Origin: Luteimonas panaciterrae
GTDB lineage: Bacteria; Pseudomonadota; Gammaproteobacteria; Xanthomonadales; Xanthomonadaceae
Direction of reading: 5' to 3'
Assembly: GCF_020511115.1 (NCBI RefSeq)
Contig: NZ_JAJAVH010000007.1
Span: 186,001 to 250,000, forward strand
Length of the DNA stretch: 64,000 bases
The stretch's first letter is position 1. Every line of letters starts with the position of its first letter. The notes under the pieces are model-generated. The model had not been told where the DNA came from. It saw only the letters and a list, made by a program, of their open reading frames with translations, and did not search any database. Positions 37,148-46,782 of this stretch are shown piece after piece. Both the position numbers and the translations under genes were made by a program.

Positions 37148-37704
37148 CCTGGCGCGGCGTCCTGACGCTCATGCTCCTGGCGGCTGCCATCATCACCGGC
37201 TGGTCGGTGTGGCAGCAGCGCTCCGAACAGGTCACGACTGTGACCGCCAGCACACGCCCGAGCTACTTGCTGCACGATTTCGAGGTCATCGCCCTCAACA
37301 AGCAGGGCAAGGAATCCCTCACCTTGCGCGCGCCGCAACTGGCGCAGAACCCCGACGACAGGACGATGTCGATCGAAACGCCGCTGTTCTTCCTGCCCGA
37401 CAAGGAAGGCCAGCGCTGGGAAGTGCGTTCGAAAACCGCCTGGGTGGCCGCCGACAACAGCGAAGTGCGCATGCGCGGTAATGTCGTAGCCAACAGCCCG
37501 CCTGGCGCGCAGAAGCCCTCGACGCTGAAAACCGAGCAACTGAACGTTTTCCCGGACAAGAACGAGGCGACCTCCGAGGTTCTGGTCACGGTCACGTCCC
37601 CGGGCTCTACAATGCAGGGTGTGGGGATGCAGGCCGATCTGGCGGATAAGCGCATCCGCCTTCTTTCCAAGGTACAGATGACCAATGACCCGAAGCGCCG
37701 TTAG
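37144..37704 (+). CDS. lptC: LPS export protein LptC
   Basis: 186-residue bitopic inner-membrane protein of the Lpt bridge. One N-terminal membrane segment (VLTLMLLAAAIITGWSVW), then the beta-jellyroll domain with SYLLHDFEVIALNKQGKESLTLRAPQLAQN, TSEVLVTVTSPGSTMQGVGMQADLADKRIRLLSKV. Receives LPS from LptBFG and passes it to LptA. lptF/lptG are not in the window. Overlaps lptA by 20 bp. Confidence 0.92.
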   Translation: MTWRGVLTLMLLAAAIITGWSVWQQRSEQVTTVTASTRPSYLLHDFEVIALNKQGKESLTLRAPQLAQNPDDRTMSIETPLFFLPDKEGQRWEVRSKTAWVAADNSEVRMRGNVVANSPPGAQKPSTLKTEQLNVFPDKNEATSEVLVTVTSPGSTMQGVGMQADLADKRIRLLSKVQMTNDPKRR

Positions 37705-38244
37705 CCTCCTGCCCTTGATCGTGGCCGCCTTCTTGCTGGCCGGCCCTGCCTGGTCGAAGACTTCCGATCGCGATCAGCGAATGAACGTGACGGCCGACAG
37801 CAGCGACTGCTCGACCACCGACGGTCCCTGCCTCCTGATCGGCAACGTCCACATCGTGCAGGGCACGCTGGACATCCAGTCGGCGAAGGCCGACTTGCGC
37901 CGCGCCGACGGTGACATCAAGACCGTGAAGCTCAACGGCTCGCCGGTGAAGCTGAAACAGCAGAACGACGACGGCAGCTGGATGAATGCCACCGCCGATC
38001 AGGTCGACTACGACCTGCCCAACGACACGGTGGTGTTCACCGGCAACGCCCACGTCGATCAGCCCGGCCGCGGCTCGATGGCCGGCGGCCGCATCGTCTA
38101 CAACACCAAGACCGGACAGGTGCAGAGCGGCGGCGACGCCGGCGGCGGACCGGTGCAGATGACCTTCGAACCGAAGAAGAAATCCCAGCAGCCCGCCGAG
38201 AAGAAGACGCCAAGCCAGACGCCGCCGAAGCAGGACAGCAAGTA

Positions 38245-38245
<1 letters not shown>
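37685..38245 (+). CDS. lptA: Periplasmic LPS transport protein LptA
   Basis: 186-residue periplasmic bridge protein. Signal peptide to about residue 24 (LAGPAWS). The OstA-like jellyroll carries [63 protein letters not shown] and [13 protein letters not shown]. Two Cys flank a short loop near residues 39 and 46. A Lys/Gln/Pro tail of about 25 residues ends the protein. It shares one base with lptB (TAATG). Confidence 0.94.
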
Positions 38246-38964
<719 letters not shown>

Positions 38965-39132
38965 ATGACGGGGCGCGTTCGACGGATGTCATCGACATCT
39001 GTCACGCTCTCCGAACGCCTGGTCACGGATGGCTAGGCCGTGGGCTTCCAGAGCCCGTCATTTCGCGCCAGGGACGACGACGCGAGGTAGCGGATTTCGG
39101 GAGACCACGGGCAACATAACGTGGATCCCCCG

Positions 39133-40584
39133 ATGAAGCCGCGCCTCCAGACATCCCTCAGCCAACAGCTCGTCCTGACGCCCCAGTTGCGCCAGGCGCT
39201 ACACCTTTTGCAACTCTCGGCGCTGGAACTGGAAGCGGAAATCAACGCCGCGATCGAGAGCAATCCGCTGCTCGACTGGGAAGAGGCCGAGCCGCTGCGC
39301 GTCGCCGCCTCGTCCGACAAGCCGACGTCCCAGGCCGCGGGCAACGATGAACCCGACGCCGACGCGCACCGCTGGGAAGGCGCGCACGAGGACAGCTGGC
39401 AAGAGCACAGCTGGCAGGAGCATTCCTGGCAAGAGCCGCATGAAGGCGGCCGGCCCGGCCATGAGGACGACAACGCCGCCGAGCGGGTCGTGCAGACCGA
39501 CGATCTGCGCGATCACCTCACCTGGCAGCTGCGCCTCACCCAATTGTCCTCGCGCGACATCGCCATCGGGCTCGCCCTGATCGACGCCATCGACGACGAC
39601 GGCTATCTGCGCGAGCCGCTGTCCGCCATCGCAGAAGCGCTGCAGCCGGACCTGGTGTGCAGCGAGGACGAGATCGTCGCCGTGCTGCGTCAGATCCAGC
39701 GCTTCGACCCCTCGGGCGTCGGCGCGCGCGACCTGGGCGAATGCCTGTCCCTGCAGCTGGACGTCCTCCCCGACGACACCCCCGGCAAGGCCCTGGCCCG
39801 CCGGCTGATCGCCGGACCGATCGATCGCCTGCCCAGGATCGGCATCGCCGGGGTCGCCGCCGAGCTGAAATGCGACGCCGAGGCCGCCGCGATCGCGCTA
39901 CAGCTGCTGCGTACCCTCGATCCGCGCCCGGGCGCCCAGGTCGGCGCCCTGCCCACCGACACCTATGTCACCCCGGATTGCGTCATCAGCCGCCACCAGG
40001 GCATCTGGCGGGTCAGCCTGGCCGACGAACGCCGCCCGCGCCTGACCATCCACCACGGTTACGAACAGATGATCCGCCACGCCGGCGCCAGCGACGCCGG
40101 CTACCTGCGCGGCCGCCTCCAGGAGGCGCGCTGGCTGCTGAAAAACCTGCACCAGCGCGGCGAAACACTGCTCAAGGTCGTGCAATGCCTGGTGCGCCAA
40201 CAGTCCGGATTCCTGGAATTCGGCGCCCAGGCGCTGCGCCCGCTGACCCTGCGCGAGGTGGCGGCCGAGATCGGCCTGCACGAGTCCACCGTTTCGCGCG
40301 CTGTGGCGCGCAAATACGTGCGCACGCCGCGCGGCACCCTGCCGCTGCGCGCCTTCTTCGCCTCGGGCATCGATACCGGCGGCGGCGGCGAGGCCTCCAG
40401 CACCGCCATTCAGGACATGATCAAACGCCTGATCGGGGCCGAGAACCCCGGCAAACCGCTCTCCGACGCGCGCCTGGCCGACATGCTGAAGGCCTCCGGC
40501 GTGCCGGTGGCGCGGCGAACGGTCGCCAAATACCGGGAGGCGCTCAATATCCCCTCCTCGCACGATCGGGTGCGCGTGGACTGA
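39133..40584 (+). CDS. rpoN: RNA polymerase sigma-54 factor
   Basis: 483 residues. Region I is Gln/Leu-rich (LSQQLVLTPQLRQALHLLQLSALELEAEI), an acidic region II follows, then the core-binding domain (FDPSGVGARDLGECLSLQL). The HTH (LTLREVAAEIGLHESTVSRAVARKYVRTPRG) and the RpoN box (ARRTVAKYRE) lie at the C-terminus. ATG 39133 is chosen over the GTG at 39121 since homologues begin MKP-LQ. Region II contains a triple SWQE[HP] repeat (39394-39438). It is followed by hpf, ptsN, hprK and rapZ, the usual rpoN-linked genes. Confidence 0.95.
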   Translation: MKPRLQTSLSQQLVLTPQLRQALHLLQLSALELEAEINAAIESNPLLDWEEAEPLRVAASSDKPTSQAAGNDEPDADAHRWEGAHEDSWQEHSWQEHSWQEPHEGGRPGHEDDNAAERVVQTDDLRDHLTWQLRLTQLSSRDIAIGLALIDAIDDDGYLREPLSAIAEALQPDLVCSEDEIVAVLRQIQRFDPSGVGARDLGECLSLQLDVLPDDTPGKALARRLIAGPIDRLPRIGIAGVAAELKCDAEAAAIALQLLRTLDPRPGAQVGALPTDTYVTPDCVISRHQGIWRVSLADERRPRLTIHHGYEQMIRHAGASDAGYLRGRLQEARWLLKNLHQRGETLLKVVQCLVRQQSGFLEFGAQALRPLTLREVAAEIGLHESTVSRAVARKYVRTPRGTLPLRAFFASGIDTGGGGEASSTAIQDMIKRLIGAENPGKPLSDARLADMLKASGVPVARRTVAKYREALNIPSSHDRVRVD

Positions 40585-40789
40585 GGCGGCAAACCGCGCA
40601 GGCAGCCGGCGGAGCCGCGCAAACCGCCGCGGCGCTCCGAAACATGACGGAAACCTGTCCGTCGACCTTGGTAGACACTGTCATAAACGTCTCTTCCCGT
40701 CACCTCCGGGCTGCGTTAACCTGCTTTTAGCCATCGACGCCAAAGTTGGCGCGATGCTGTCAGCCGTCTTAAGTCGAAAGGAGAAGCGG

Positions 40790-41116
40790 ATGCGTATCGA
40801 GACCCATGGTCAGCAAATCGAAGTCACTCCCGCGCTGCGCGATTACGTTGAAAACAAACTGCAACGACTCTCGCGCCATTTCGACCAGCCCTTCGATGTC
40901 CGTACCCAGCTCAGTCTGGACAAACCGAATCACTGCGCCGAAGCCACCGTCAATCTCGCCGGCAAGACATTGCATGCCGATGCCAATGCAGTCGACATGT
41001 ACGCCGCGATCGATCTGCTCGCCGACAAGCTCGATCGCCTGTTGATGAAGCACAAGAGCAAGGTCGTCGATCATCATCGCGGCGAAAACGCATCCCGCAA
41101 CGGGAGTTTTGGGTGA
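40790..41116 (+). CDS. hpf: Ribosome hibernation promoting factor (short HPF)
   Basis: 108 residues, short HPF/YhbH type that binds the 30S decoding region in stationary phase and drives 100S dimer formation. MRIETHGQQIEVTPALRDYVENKLQRLSRHFD is the classic opening. ATG 40790 has AAAGGAG 6 bp upstream; the frame is open to 40754 but without support. The upstream gap of 205 bp contains GACGGA..TCCGTC and CGCCAA..TTGGCG inverted repeats, possibly terminator and promoter parts between rpoN and hpf. Confidence 0.93.
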   Translation: MRIETHGQQIEVTPALRDYVENKLQRLSRHFDQPFDVRTQLSLDKPNHCAEATVNLAGKTLHADANAVDMYAAIDLLADKLDRLLMKHKSKVVDHHRGENASRNGSFG

Positions 41117-41266
41117 GGGACCGCGCTTGGTCGATGCCCTATCGGCATCGACTGCGGTCCCGAACGCCCGACCAGGCATGGTCGGGCCGGACGATCCGAA
41201 GCCAGCAATCTCGCGCCACGGATGGCAGCCAAGACGCATCAAACCTCAAAAGATAAACACCCAACG

Positions 41267-41746
41267 ATGTCGCTCGCCACCCTGCTCGCCCCCGAGCGCA
41301 TCGCCCTGCTCGCCGATCCCATCGATCGCGACGACGTGCTCGACGCCGCCGCCCGCCTGCTCTCCGCCGCATCCTCCGCGCAAGCTTCCGGCATCGCCGA
41401 AGCGTTGCGCGAACGCGAGCGCGAGTGCTGCACCGCCATCGGCTGCGGCGTCGCCATCCCGCATGCGCGCGGCGCGGCCTTCGTGCAGCCACGCGGCGCA
41501 TTCCTCCGTCTCGGGCACGCGGTCGATTTCGGCAACGGCGACAAGCCCGTTGATCTCGTCTTCGCATTGAGCGTGCCCGAGGACGCACCGGAACTGCACT
41601 TGCAGGCCTTGTCCGAACTCGCCGATCATTTCTCCGATGCGCAATTCCGCGAGGCCTTGCGCAGCGCGCGCGACCGCCCCGCCTTGTGCGAGGTGTTGCT
41701 CGGGGAATCCGACAGCTCCACGACGACGGCCAAGACTGCTCGATGA
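41267..41746 (+). CDS. ptsN: PTS-Ntr EIIA component
   Basis: 159 residues, nitrogen-regulatory EIIA. The phosphorylated His66 is in [40 protein letters not shown] is the family C-terminal region. Start 41267 ([15 protein letters not shown]) fits homologues; an in-frame ATG at 41222 gives 15 extra residues. Stop and hprK start overlap by 4 bp. It would receive phosphate from the HPr/EI pair encoded 3 kb downstream. Confidence 0.92.
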   Translation: MSLATLLAPERIALLADPIDRDDVLDAAARLLSAASSAQASGIAEALRERERECCTAIGCGVAIPHARGAAFVQPRGAFLRLGHAVDFGNGDKPVDLVFALSVPEDAPELHLQALSELADHFSDAQFREALRSARDRPALCEVLLGESDSSTTTAKTAR

Positions 41747-42708
41747 ACGCCAGCATCACCGCGCAAGATCTGTTCGACCAGTTGCGTGATCGCCTCGGCC
41801 TGCGCCAGCTCGCTGGACAGCGCGGCGAATCGCGCGTGCTCGAAGCGGTGGAAACCGTGGCAAGGCGACCGTCGCTGGCCGGCTATCTCAACATCATCTA
41901 TCCGAACAAAGTGCAGATCCTCGGCACCGAGGAACTGGCCTGGCTCGACAGCCTGGAATCGCGCATCCGCTGGGCGACGATCGAGAAGATCATTCAGTAC
42001 CGGCCGCTGGCGATGGTGATCAGCAAGGACCAGATCTGTCCCGAGGACCTGCGCCGCGCCGCGGAAGAATCCGACACGCCGCTGTGGACCTCGCCCAAGC
42101 GCGGCCACGAACTGCTCAACCACGTCCAGTACTACCTCGCGCGCACGCTGGCGCCGCGCGTGACGCTGCACGGCGTGTTCATGGAAATCTATTCGATCGG
42201 CGTGCTGATCACCGGCGAGTCGGGCTCGGGCAAGAGCGAACTCGCGCTTGAACTGATCACGCGCGGCCATCGCCTGGTCGCCGACGACGCGCCGGAATTC
42301 ACCCAGATCGCGCCCGACGTGCTCGACGGCACCTGTCCCGAACTGCTGCAGGACCTGCTGGAACTGCGCGGCCTGGGCGTGCTCAACATCCGCCAGATGT
42401 TCGGCGACACCGCGGTGAAGCGGAACAAGTACCTGCGCCTGATCGTGCATCTGAGCCGCCCCAACACCGAGCCCGGCGCCGAGAGCGACGGCATGCACCG
42501 CCTGACCGGCGACCTCGGCGTGCGCCAGGTGCTCGATCTGGACGTGCCCATGATTACCCTGCCGGTGATGCCCGGCCGCAACCTCGCCGTGCTGACCGAG
42601 GCCGCCACGCGTACCCACATCCTGCGCGCCAAGGGCGTCGACCCGGCCGCGGCGTTCATGGCGCGGCATTCGCACTTCCTGGAGCGCGGGGACCGGGACG
42701 GGTCGTGA
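41743..42708 (+). CDS. hprK: HPr kinase/phosphorylase
   Basis: 321 residues. Phosphorylates HPr on Ser46 and removes it again, tying PTS output to metabolic state. N-terminal domain from [16 protein letters not shown] to [11 protein letters not shown]. Kinase domain opens with [30 protein letters not shown] (Walker A) and [10 protein letters not shown]. The signature [22 protein letters not shown] follows. Present in some proteobacteria including xanthomonads, with a partner HPr that keeps Ser46 (44288). A 31-bp inverted-repeat element follows in the gap to rapZ. Confidence 0.94.
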   Translation: MNASITAQDLFDQLRDRLGLRQLAGQRGESRVLEAVETVARRPSLAGYLNIIYPNKVQILGTEELAWLDSLESRIRWATIEKIIQYRPLAMVISKDQICPEDLRRAAEESDTPLWTSPKRGHELLNHVQYYLARTLAPRVTLHGVFMEIYSIGVLITGESGSGKSELALELITRGHRLVADDAPEFTQIAPDVLDGTCPELLQDLLELRGLGVLNIRQMFGDTAVKRNKYLRLIVHLSRPNTEPGAESDGMHRLTGDLGVRQVLDLDVPMITLPVMPGRNLAVLTEAATRTHILRAKGVDPAAAFMARHSHFLERGDRDGS

Positions 42709-42739
42709 GGGACCGGAAACCGGAAAAGCCCCCGCTCTT

Positions 42740-42838
42740 GCTCGTCATTCCCGCGAAAGCGGGAATCCAGTGCCTTTCGGATCAGATCAAGCAAAAGCCT
42801 AAAGTCGCTGGATTCCCGCTTTCGCGGGAATGACGAGC
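42740..42838. repeat. 99-bp element with perfect 31-bp inverted repeats
   Basis: Bases 42740-42770 and 42808-42838 are exact reverse complements over 31 bp. Each arm contains its own palindrome (ATTCCCGC..GCGGGAAT), which is the common REP-type CGTCATTCCCGC motif. The 37-bp centre is not repeated. It lies between hprK and rapZ. It looks like a paired REP (BIME-like) unit or a small non-autonomous element. Confidence 0.88.
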
Positions 42839-42915
42839 CCAAACAACGCCGCCGGATTGCCCTTACCGGCCTTCCGTGCTGGAAGCCGCCACGAATCTTT
42901 GAAACCATAGGGCCG

Positions 42916-43791
42916 ATGAACGACACCGGCCCTCCCCTGCTCCTCGTCGTCAGCGGCATGTCCGGCAGCGGCAAGTCGGTGGCGTTGCACACCTTCGAAG
43001 ACCTCGATTTCTACTGCGTCGACAACCTGCCGCCGGAACTGCTGCCCAATTTCATCGACAGCGTCGCTCGCGAGCACGGCGCGCCGCAGCGCCTGGCGGT
43101 GGGCATCGACGTGCGCAACCGCCAGAGCAACCTCACCAACATCCCGGAATGGCTGTCAGCGGTGGGCGCGCTGGGACTCGATCCGAAACTGGTGTTCTTC
43201 GACACCCGCGACGAAGTCCTGCTCAAGCGCTACGCCGACACGCGCCGCCGCCACCCGCTCAGCCAGCGCGGCCTCGCACTCGGCGACGCCATCGCGCTGG
43301 AGCGGCAGATCCTGAAACCGTTGCGCGCGCTGGCCGACGTCATCATCGACACCAGCGACCTCAACGTGCACCAGCTGCGCCGGCGCATGCGCTACGAGCT
43401 CGACCTCGAACGCGAACTGCCGTTGTCGCTGCTGTTCGAATCCTTCGCCTACCGGCGTGGCATCCCGGCGGACGCGGACTTCCTGTTCGACGCGCGCATG
43501 CTGCCCAATCCGCACTGGGACGCACGGCTGCGCCCACTCTCCGGCCGCGACACTGGCGTGCGCGAATATCTGGAAGCGCAGCCGGAAGTGAACGAGTACC
43601 TCCAGCAGATCACCGGCCTGCTCGACACCTGGCTGCCGCGCATGCATTCCAGCACGCGCAGCTACGTCACCGTCGCCTTCGGTTGTACCGGCGGGCGCCA
43701 TCGCTCGGTCTATCTCGCCGAGAAGCTGGCCGAGCATGCGCGTGAGATGGGGTGGCCGGATGTGTCCACCTATCACCGCGAACTGGAGTGA
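42916..43791 (+). CDS. rapZ: RNase adapter RapZ
   Basis: 291 residues. Nucleotide-binding protein that in enterobacteria guides RNase E to GlmZ and so controls GlmS. Walker A is [38 protein letters not shown]-like [24 protein letters not shown] and the C-terminal [18 protein letters not shown] are hallmarks. In this lineage the GlmZ target is not known to exist. It follows hprK across the inverted-repeat element and precedes the PTS genes. Confidence 0.95.
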   Translation: MNDTGPPLLLVVSGMSGSGKSVALHTFEDLDFYCVDNLPPELLPNFIDSVAREHGAPQRLAVGIDVRNRQSNLTNIPEWLSAVGALGLDPKLVFFDTRDEVLLKRYADTRRRHPLSQRGLALGDAIALERQILKPLRALADVIIDTSDLNVHQLRRRMRYELDLERELPLSLLFESFAYRRGIPADADFLFDARMLPNPHWDARLRPLSGRDTGVREYLEAQPEVNEYLQQITGLLDTWLPRMHSSTRSYVTVAFGCTGGRHRSVYLAEKLAEHAREMGWPDVSTYHRELE

Positions 43792-43848
43792 ATAAGCCGC
43801 CGCTCCCAGCCCTTACCCGCCGTCACCAACCTCTGTTAAGTTGACGGC

Positions 43849-44241
43849 ATGGCCGTCGGCATCCTCCTCGTCACCCACCAGGGCATCGGCACCGCATTGC
43901 TCGCGGTGACGACGGCGTTGCTGCGCAATCTGCCGCTGAAGGTCGAGGTGTTCGAGGTGCCGTTCGAAGGCGACCCCGATGCCCTGCTCCCGCAGGCCAG
44001 CGCCGCCCTGCGCCGCGCCGACGGCGGCGATGGCGTGCTGGTGCTGACCGACCTCTACGGCGCCACGCCCAGCAACCTGGCGGCGAAGCTGGCGCGCCTG
44101 GGCACGCCGGTGCGGCGCGTCTCGGCGCTGAACCTGCCGATGCTGCTGCGCGTGCTCAACTACCCCGAACTTCCGCTCGACGAATTGCCCGCGGTCGCCG
44201 CCGCCGGCGCCCGCAACGGCGTGGTTCATAACGATGCGTAA
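43849..44241 (+). CDS. PTS EIIA, mannose family
   Basis: 130 residues. Single EIIA-Man domain with active His10 in MAVGILLVTHQGIGTALL and VLVLTDLYGATPSNLAAKLA. No EIIB, EIIC or EIID lies nearby, so it probably transmits a signal rather than feeding sugar transport. The gap to rapZ is 57 bp, and ptsH starts 46 bp after. Confidence 0.92.
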   Translation: MAVGILLVTHQGIGTALLAVTTALLRNLPLKVEVFEVPFEGDPDALLPQASAALRRADGGDGVLVLTDLYGATPSNLAAKLARLGTPVRRVSALNLPMLLRVLNYPELPLDELPAVAAAGARNGVVHNDA

Positions 44242-44287
44242 CACTAATGACACGCAATCCAATGACGCATGAGAGACAGGTTCTGAG

Positions 44288-44557
44288 ATGATCGAACGCG
44301 AACTGATCGTGTCCAACAAACTCGGCCTGCATGCGCGCGCCACCGCCAAGCTCGTGCAAGTGCTGTCCGGCCATCGCTGCAGCGCCACGCTCATCGCCAA
44401 GGGCCGTGAGGTCAACGCCAAGAGCATCATGGGCGTGATGCTGCTCGCCGCCGGCTACGGCACGCCAGTCGTGCTGCGCGTGGATGGCGAGGACGAGACC
44501 GCCGCGATCGATGCGGTGGTGGCCTTGTTCGAGCGAAGATTCGACGAGGAGGCCTGA
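44288..44557 (+). CDS. ptsH: Phosphocarrier protein HPr
   Basis: 89 residues. His15 in NKLGLHARATAKLV accepts phosphate from EI; Ser46 in NAKSIMGVMLLA is the HprK site. Both are intact. The last base of the stop overlaps the ptsI ATG (TGATG). Confidence 0.95.
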   Translation: MIERELIVSNKLGLHARATAKLVQVLSGHRCSATLIAKGREVNAKSIMGVMLLAAGYGTPVVLRVDGEDETAAIDAVVALFERRFDEEA

Positions 44558-46299
44558 TGCGGCAACTCCTCTCCGGCCATGGCGCGTCACGAGGCAATGC
44601 CCTGGGCCGGGCACGGGTGCGTCATCCGCACGCGCTGGAGGTTGCCGAGGAACGGATTCCCGCCGAGGCCGTCGATGCCGAAATCGAACGCATGCACGAG
44701 GCGATCGCCCTGGTGCAGGCGGAGATGCAGGCCATGCGTCAACGGCTGCACGGTGCGCTCGCGCAGGAGATCGGCGAGTTCATCGACATGCACGCGCTGC
44801 TGCTCGACGATCCCGAGCTGCTGCAAGGCCTGGACCAACTGATCCGCCAGGCCCGCTTCAGCGCCGACTATGCCCTGCGCCTGCAGCGCGACCGCCTCGC
44901 CGGCGTGTTCGAGGCGATGGACGATCCCTATCTGCGCAGCCGTATCGATGACATCGATCACGTCATCGGCCGCCTGCATGCCGCCCTGCACCGGCGCGAT
45001 GCCGATCTGCAGGGCGTGGCCGGCGAAATTCTAGTCGCCGACAATGTCGCACCGTCGGAACTGGTCCAGCTGCAGGCCCAGGGCGTGATGGCGATCGTCA
45101 CCGCGGCCGGCAGCACGCTCTCGCACAGCGCGATCCTGGCGCGCAGCATGCATCTCCCGCTGGTGGTCGGCGCCGCGCAGGCGTTGCATGCGATCAACGA
45201 CGGCGACGTGCTGGTGGTCGACGGCGCCAGCGGCCTGCTGGTGGTCGAGCCCAACGCCGACGACCTGCGCGCCTACCGCAATCGCCTGCGCGAGGAGAAA
45301 CGCGAACGCAAGCAGCTGTACCGCCTGCGGCGCGAACCCTCGCGCACGCTCGACGGCGTCGATATCAAGCTCTTCGCCAACGCCGAATCACGCGAGGACG
45401 TCGCCGAGGCGCATGCGCTCGGCGCCGCCGGCGTCGGTCTGTACCGCACCGAGTTCCTGTTCCTGCAACGCAGCGAGTTGCCCGACGAGGAAGAACAGTT
45501 CCGCGCCTACCGCGACGTCGCGATCGGCATGACCGGACGCGCCGTCACCATCCGCACCCTCGACGTCGGCGCGGACAAGGCCGACCGCACCGGCCTCGCA
45601 CTCACCAACGAACCGAATCCCGCACTCGGCTTGCGTGGCGTGCGCCTGTCGCTTGCCCGCCAGGACGTGTTCGAGACGCAACTGCGCGCCATCCTGCGCG
45701 CCTCCGGCTATGGTCCGGTGCGCATCCTGGTGCCGATGATCACCAACCGCGAGGAAATGCTGGCGGTGAAGCGGCTGATCAAGCGCGTGACCGCCGATCT
45801 GCGCAGCGAAGGCCACGAGATCGGCGAGAACATCCCGCTCGGCGCCATGATCGAGGTTCCGGCCGCGGCGATCGCCCTGCCTTCGATCATCGGCACCGTG
45901 GATTTCATCTCGGTCGGCACCAATGATCTGGTGCAGTACCTGCTCGCAACCGATCGCGGCAACGAAGCGCTCGGCGACCTGCATACGCCGCTGCACCCTG
46001 CTGTGCTGCGCCTACTGTTCGAGGTGATCCGCACCGCCAAGCGCCGCGGCAAGCCCGTTGCGGTCTGCGGCGAGATGGCCGGCGATCCGCTGTTCACGCC
46101 GCTCCTGCTAGCGCTTGGCCTGGAAGAATTCAGCCTGCACCCCGGCACGTTGCTGGAAGTACGGCGCGCGATCCGCGCCAACGATCTGGCCGCTTTGCGC
46201 GGCAATGCGCGCGCGCTGCTGCGCGCCCGCGATCGCGATGCGATCGAAGACTGGCTGCGCAAGGTGTCTTCCGGCGGCATCGCGGCGGCTGGGCACTGA
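44557..46299 (+). CDS. ptsI: PTS enzyme I (phosphoenolpyruvate-protein phosphotransferase)
   Basis: 580 residues, normal for EI without a GAF domain, so PtsI rather than PtsP. Active His in GSTLSHSAILARSMHLPLVVG. PEP-binding domain shows ANAESREDVAEAHALGAAGVGLYRTEFLFL, TIRTLDVGADK, NPALGLRGVRLSL and GTNDLVQYLLATDRGNE, plus the C-terminal Cys in AVCGEMAGDPL. Last gene of the cluster; a 46317-46333 hairpin (TTCGCGA-TCG-TCGCGAA) follows. Confidence 0.96.
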   Translation: MRQLLSGHGASRGNALGRARVRHPHALEVAEERIPAEAVDAEIERMHEAIALVQAEMQAMRQRLHGALAQEIGEFIDMHALLLDDPELLQGLDQLIRQARFSADYALRLQRDRLAGVFEAMDDPYLRSRIDDIDHVIGRLHAALHRRDADLQGVAGEILVADNVAPSELVQLQAQGVMAIVTAAGSTLSHSAILARSMHLPLVVGAAQALHAINDGDVLVVDGASGLLVVEPNADDLRAYRNRLREEKRERKQLYRLRREPSRTLDGVDIKLFANAESREDVAEAHALGAAGVGLYRTEFLFLQRSELPDEEEQFRAYRDVAIGMTGRAVTIRTLDVGADKADRTGLALTNEPNPALGLRGVRLSLARQDVFETQLRAILRASGYGPVRILVPMITNREEMLAVKRLIKRVTADLRSEGHEIGENIPLGAMIEVPAAAIALPSIIGTVDFISVGTNDLVQYLLATDRGNEALGDLHTPLHPAVLRLLFEVIRTAKRRGKPVAVCGEMAGDPLFTPLLLALGLEEFSLHPGTLLEVRRAIRANDLAALRGNARALLRARDRDAIEDWLRKVSSGGIAAAGH

Positions 46300-46782
46300 G
46301 GCCACAGCGCCACGCATTCGCGATCGTCGCGAAGAATATTCGCCGCATCCGCGCCGCGCCTCGATTTTCCAGATCCGTTGGCACATGCGATCAAACATGT
46401 GACGGGTTCCGCGAACCCCCGTATCGCGCTAAAACGATACTCGTCGCAAACCGAGCCGACATCGGAGACCTCGCTCTCAAAATGTCGTTGACAGCATCCG
46501 CACGACGAACTTGTCGCATGCGTTAACGCCGTTACGTCGGTAACGCCCTCGATCCACCGCGACTTCTTCCGCCGGTGATCAACGCCATCTGTACACGCCC
46601 GGCCGCTGTTACGCGGCCGCTTCGCGTGCGTTGCCGTAACGATACTTATCGCCCCCGGACGCGCTTCCTAGAGTCGCAGACGTCGGTAATGCGTTCCTGA
46701 TTGCAGCCACGACCAGGAATCAGGAACGCATGTGATCCCGGCATCCATGAACTCTTCCAATCGCACTCCAGAGGATTCTCCA
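46300..46782. other. Intergenic region ptsI to accessory island, rich in inverted repeats
   Basis: About 480 bp without a gene. It holds TTCGCGA/TCGCGAA (46317-46333), CACATG/CATGTG (46382-46401), GGGTTC/GAACCC (46404-46418) and the long hairpin at 46689-46731. I see no clear sigma-70 boxes. Composition is less GC-rich than the genes around it in places (TCAAAATGTCGTTGACAGC at about 46475). Confidence 0.6.
46689..46731. promoter_or_regulatory. Perfect 14-bp inverted repeat in the leader of the island's first gene
   Basis: ATGCGTTCCTGATT at 46689-46702 and AATCAGGAACGCAT at 46718-46731 are exact reverse complements with a 15-nt loop. The end is 51 bp before the first ATG. It could be an operator or an mRNA hairpin controlling the island. 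Confidence 0.6.

Noticed and set aside
40735..40765. Possible sigma-54 promoter (TTGGCGCGATGCTGTC) before hpf
   Set aside because: The -24 part fits but the -12 GC is TC instead, and the TTGGCG is one arm of a CGCCAA..TTGGCG hairpin.
46376..46396. Possible sigma-54 site (TTGGCACATGCGATCA) upstream of the island
   Set aside because: Good -24 element only; the -12 TTGC is ATCA.
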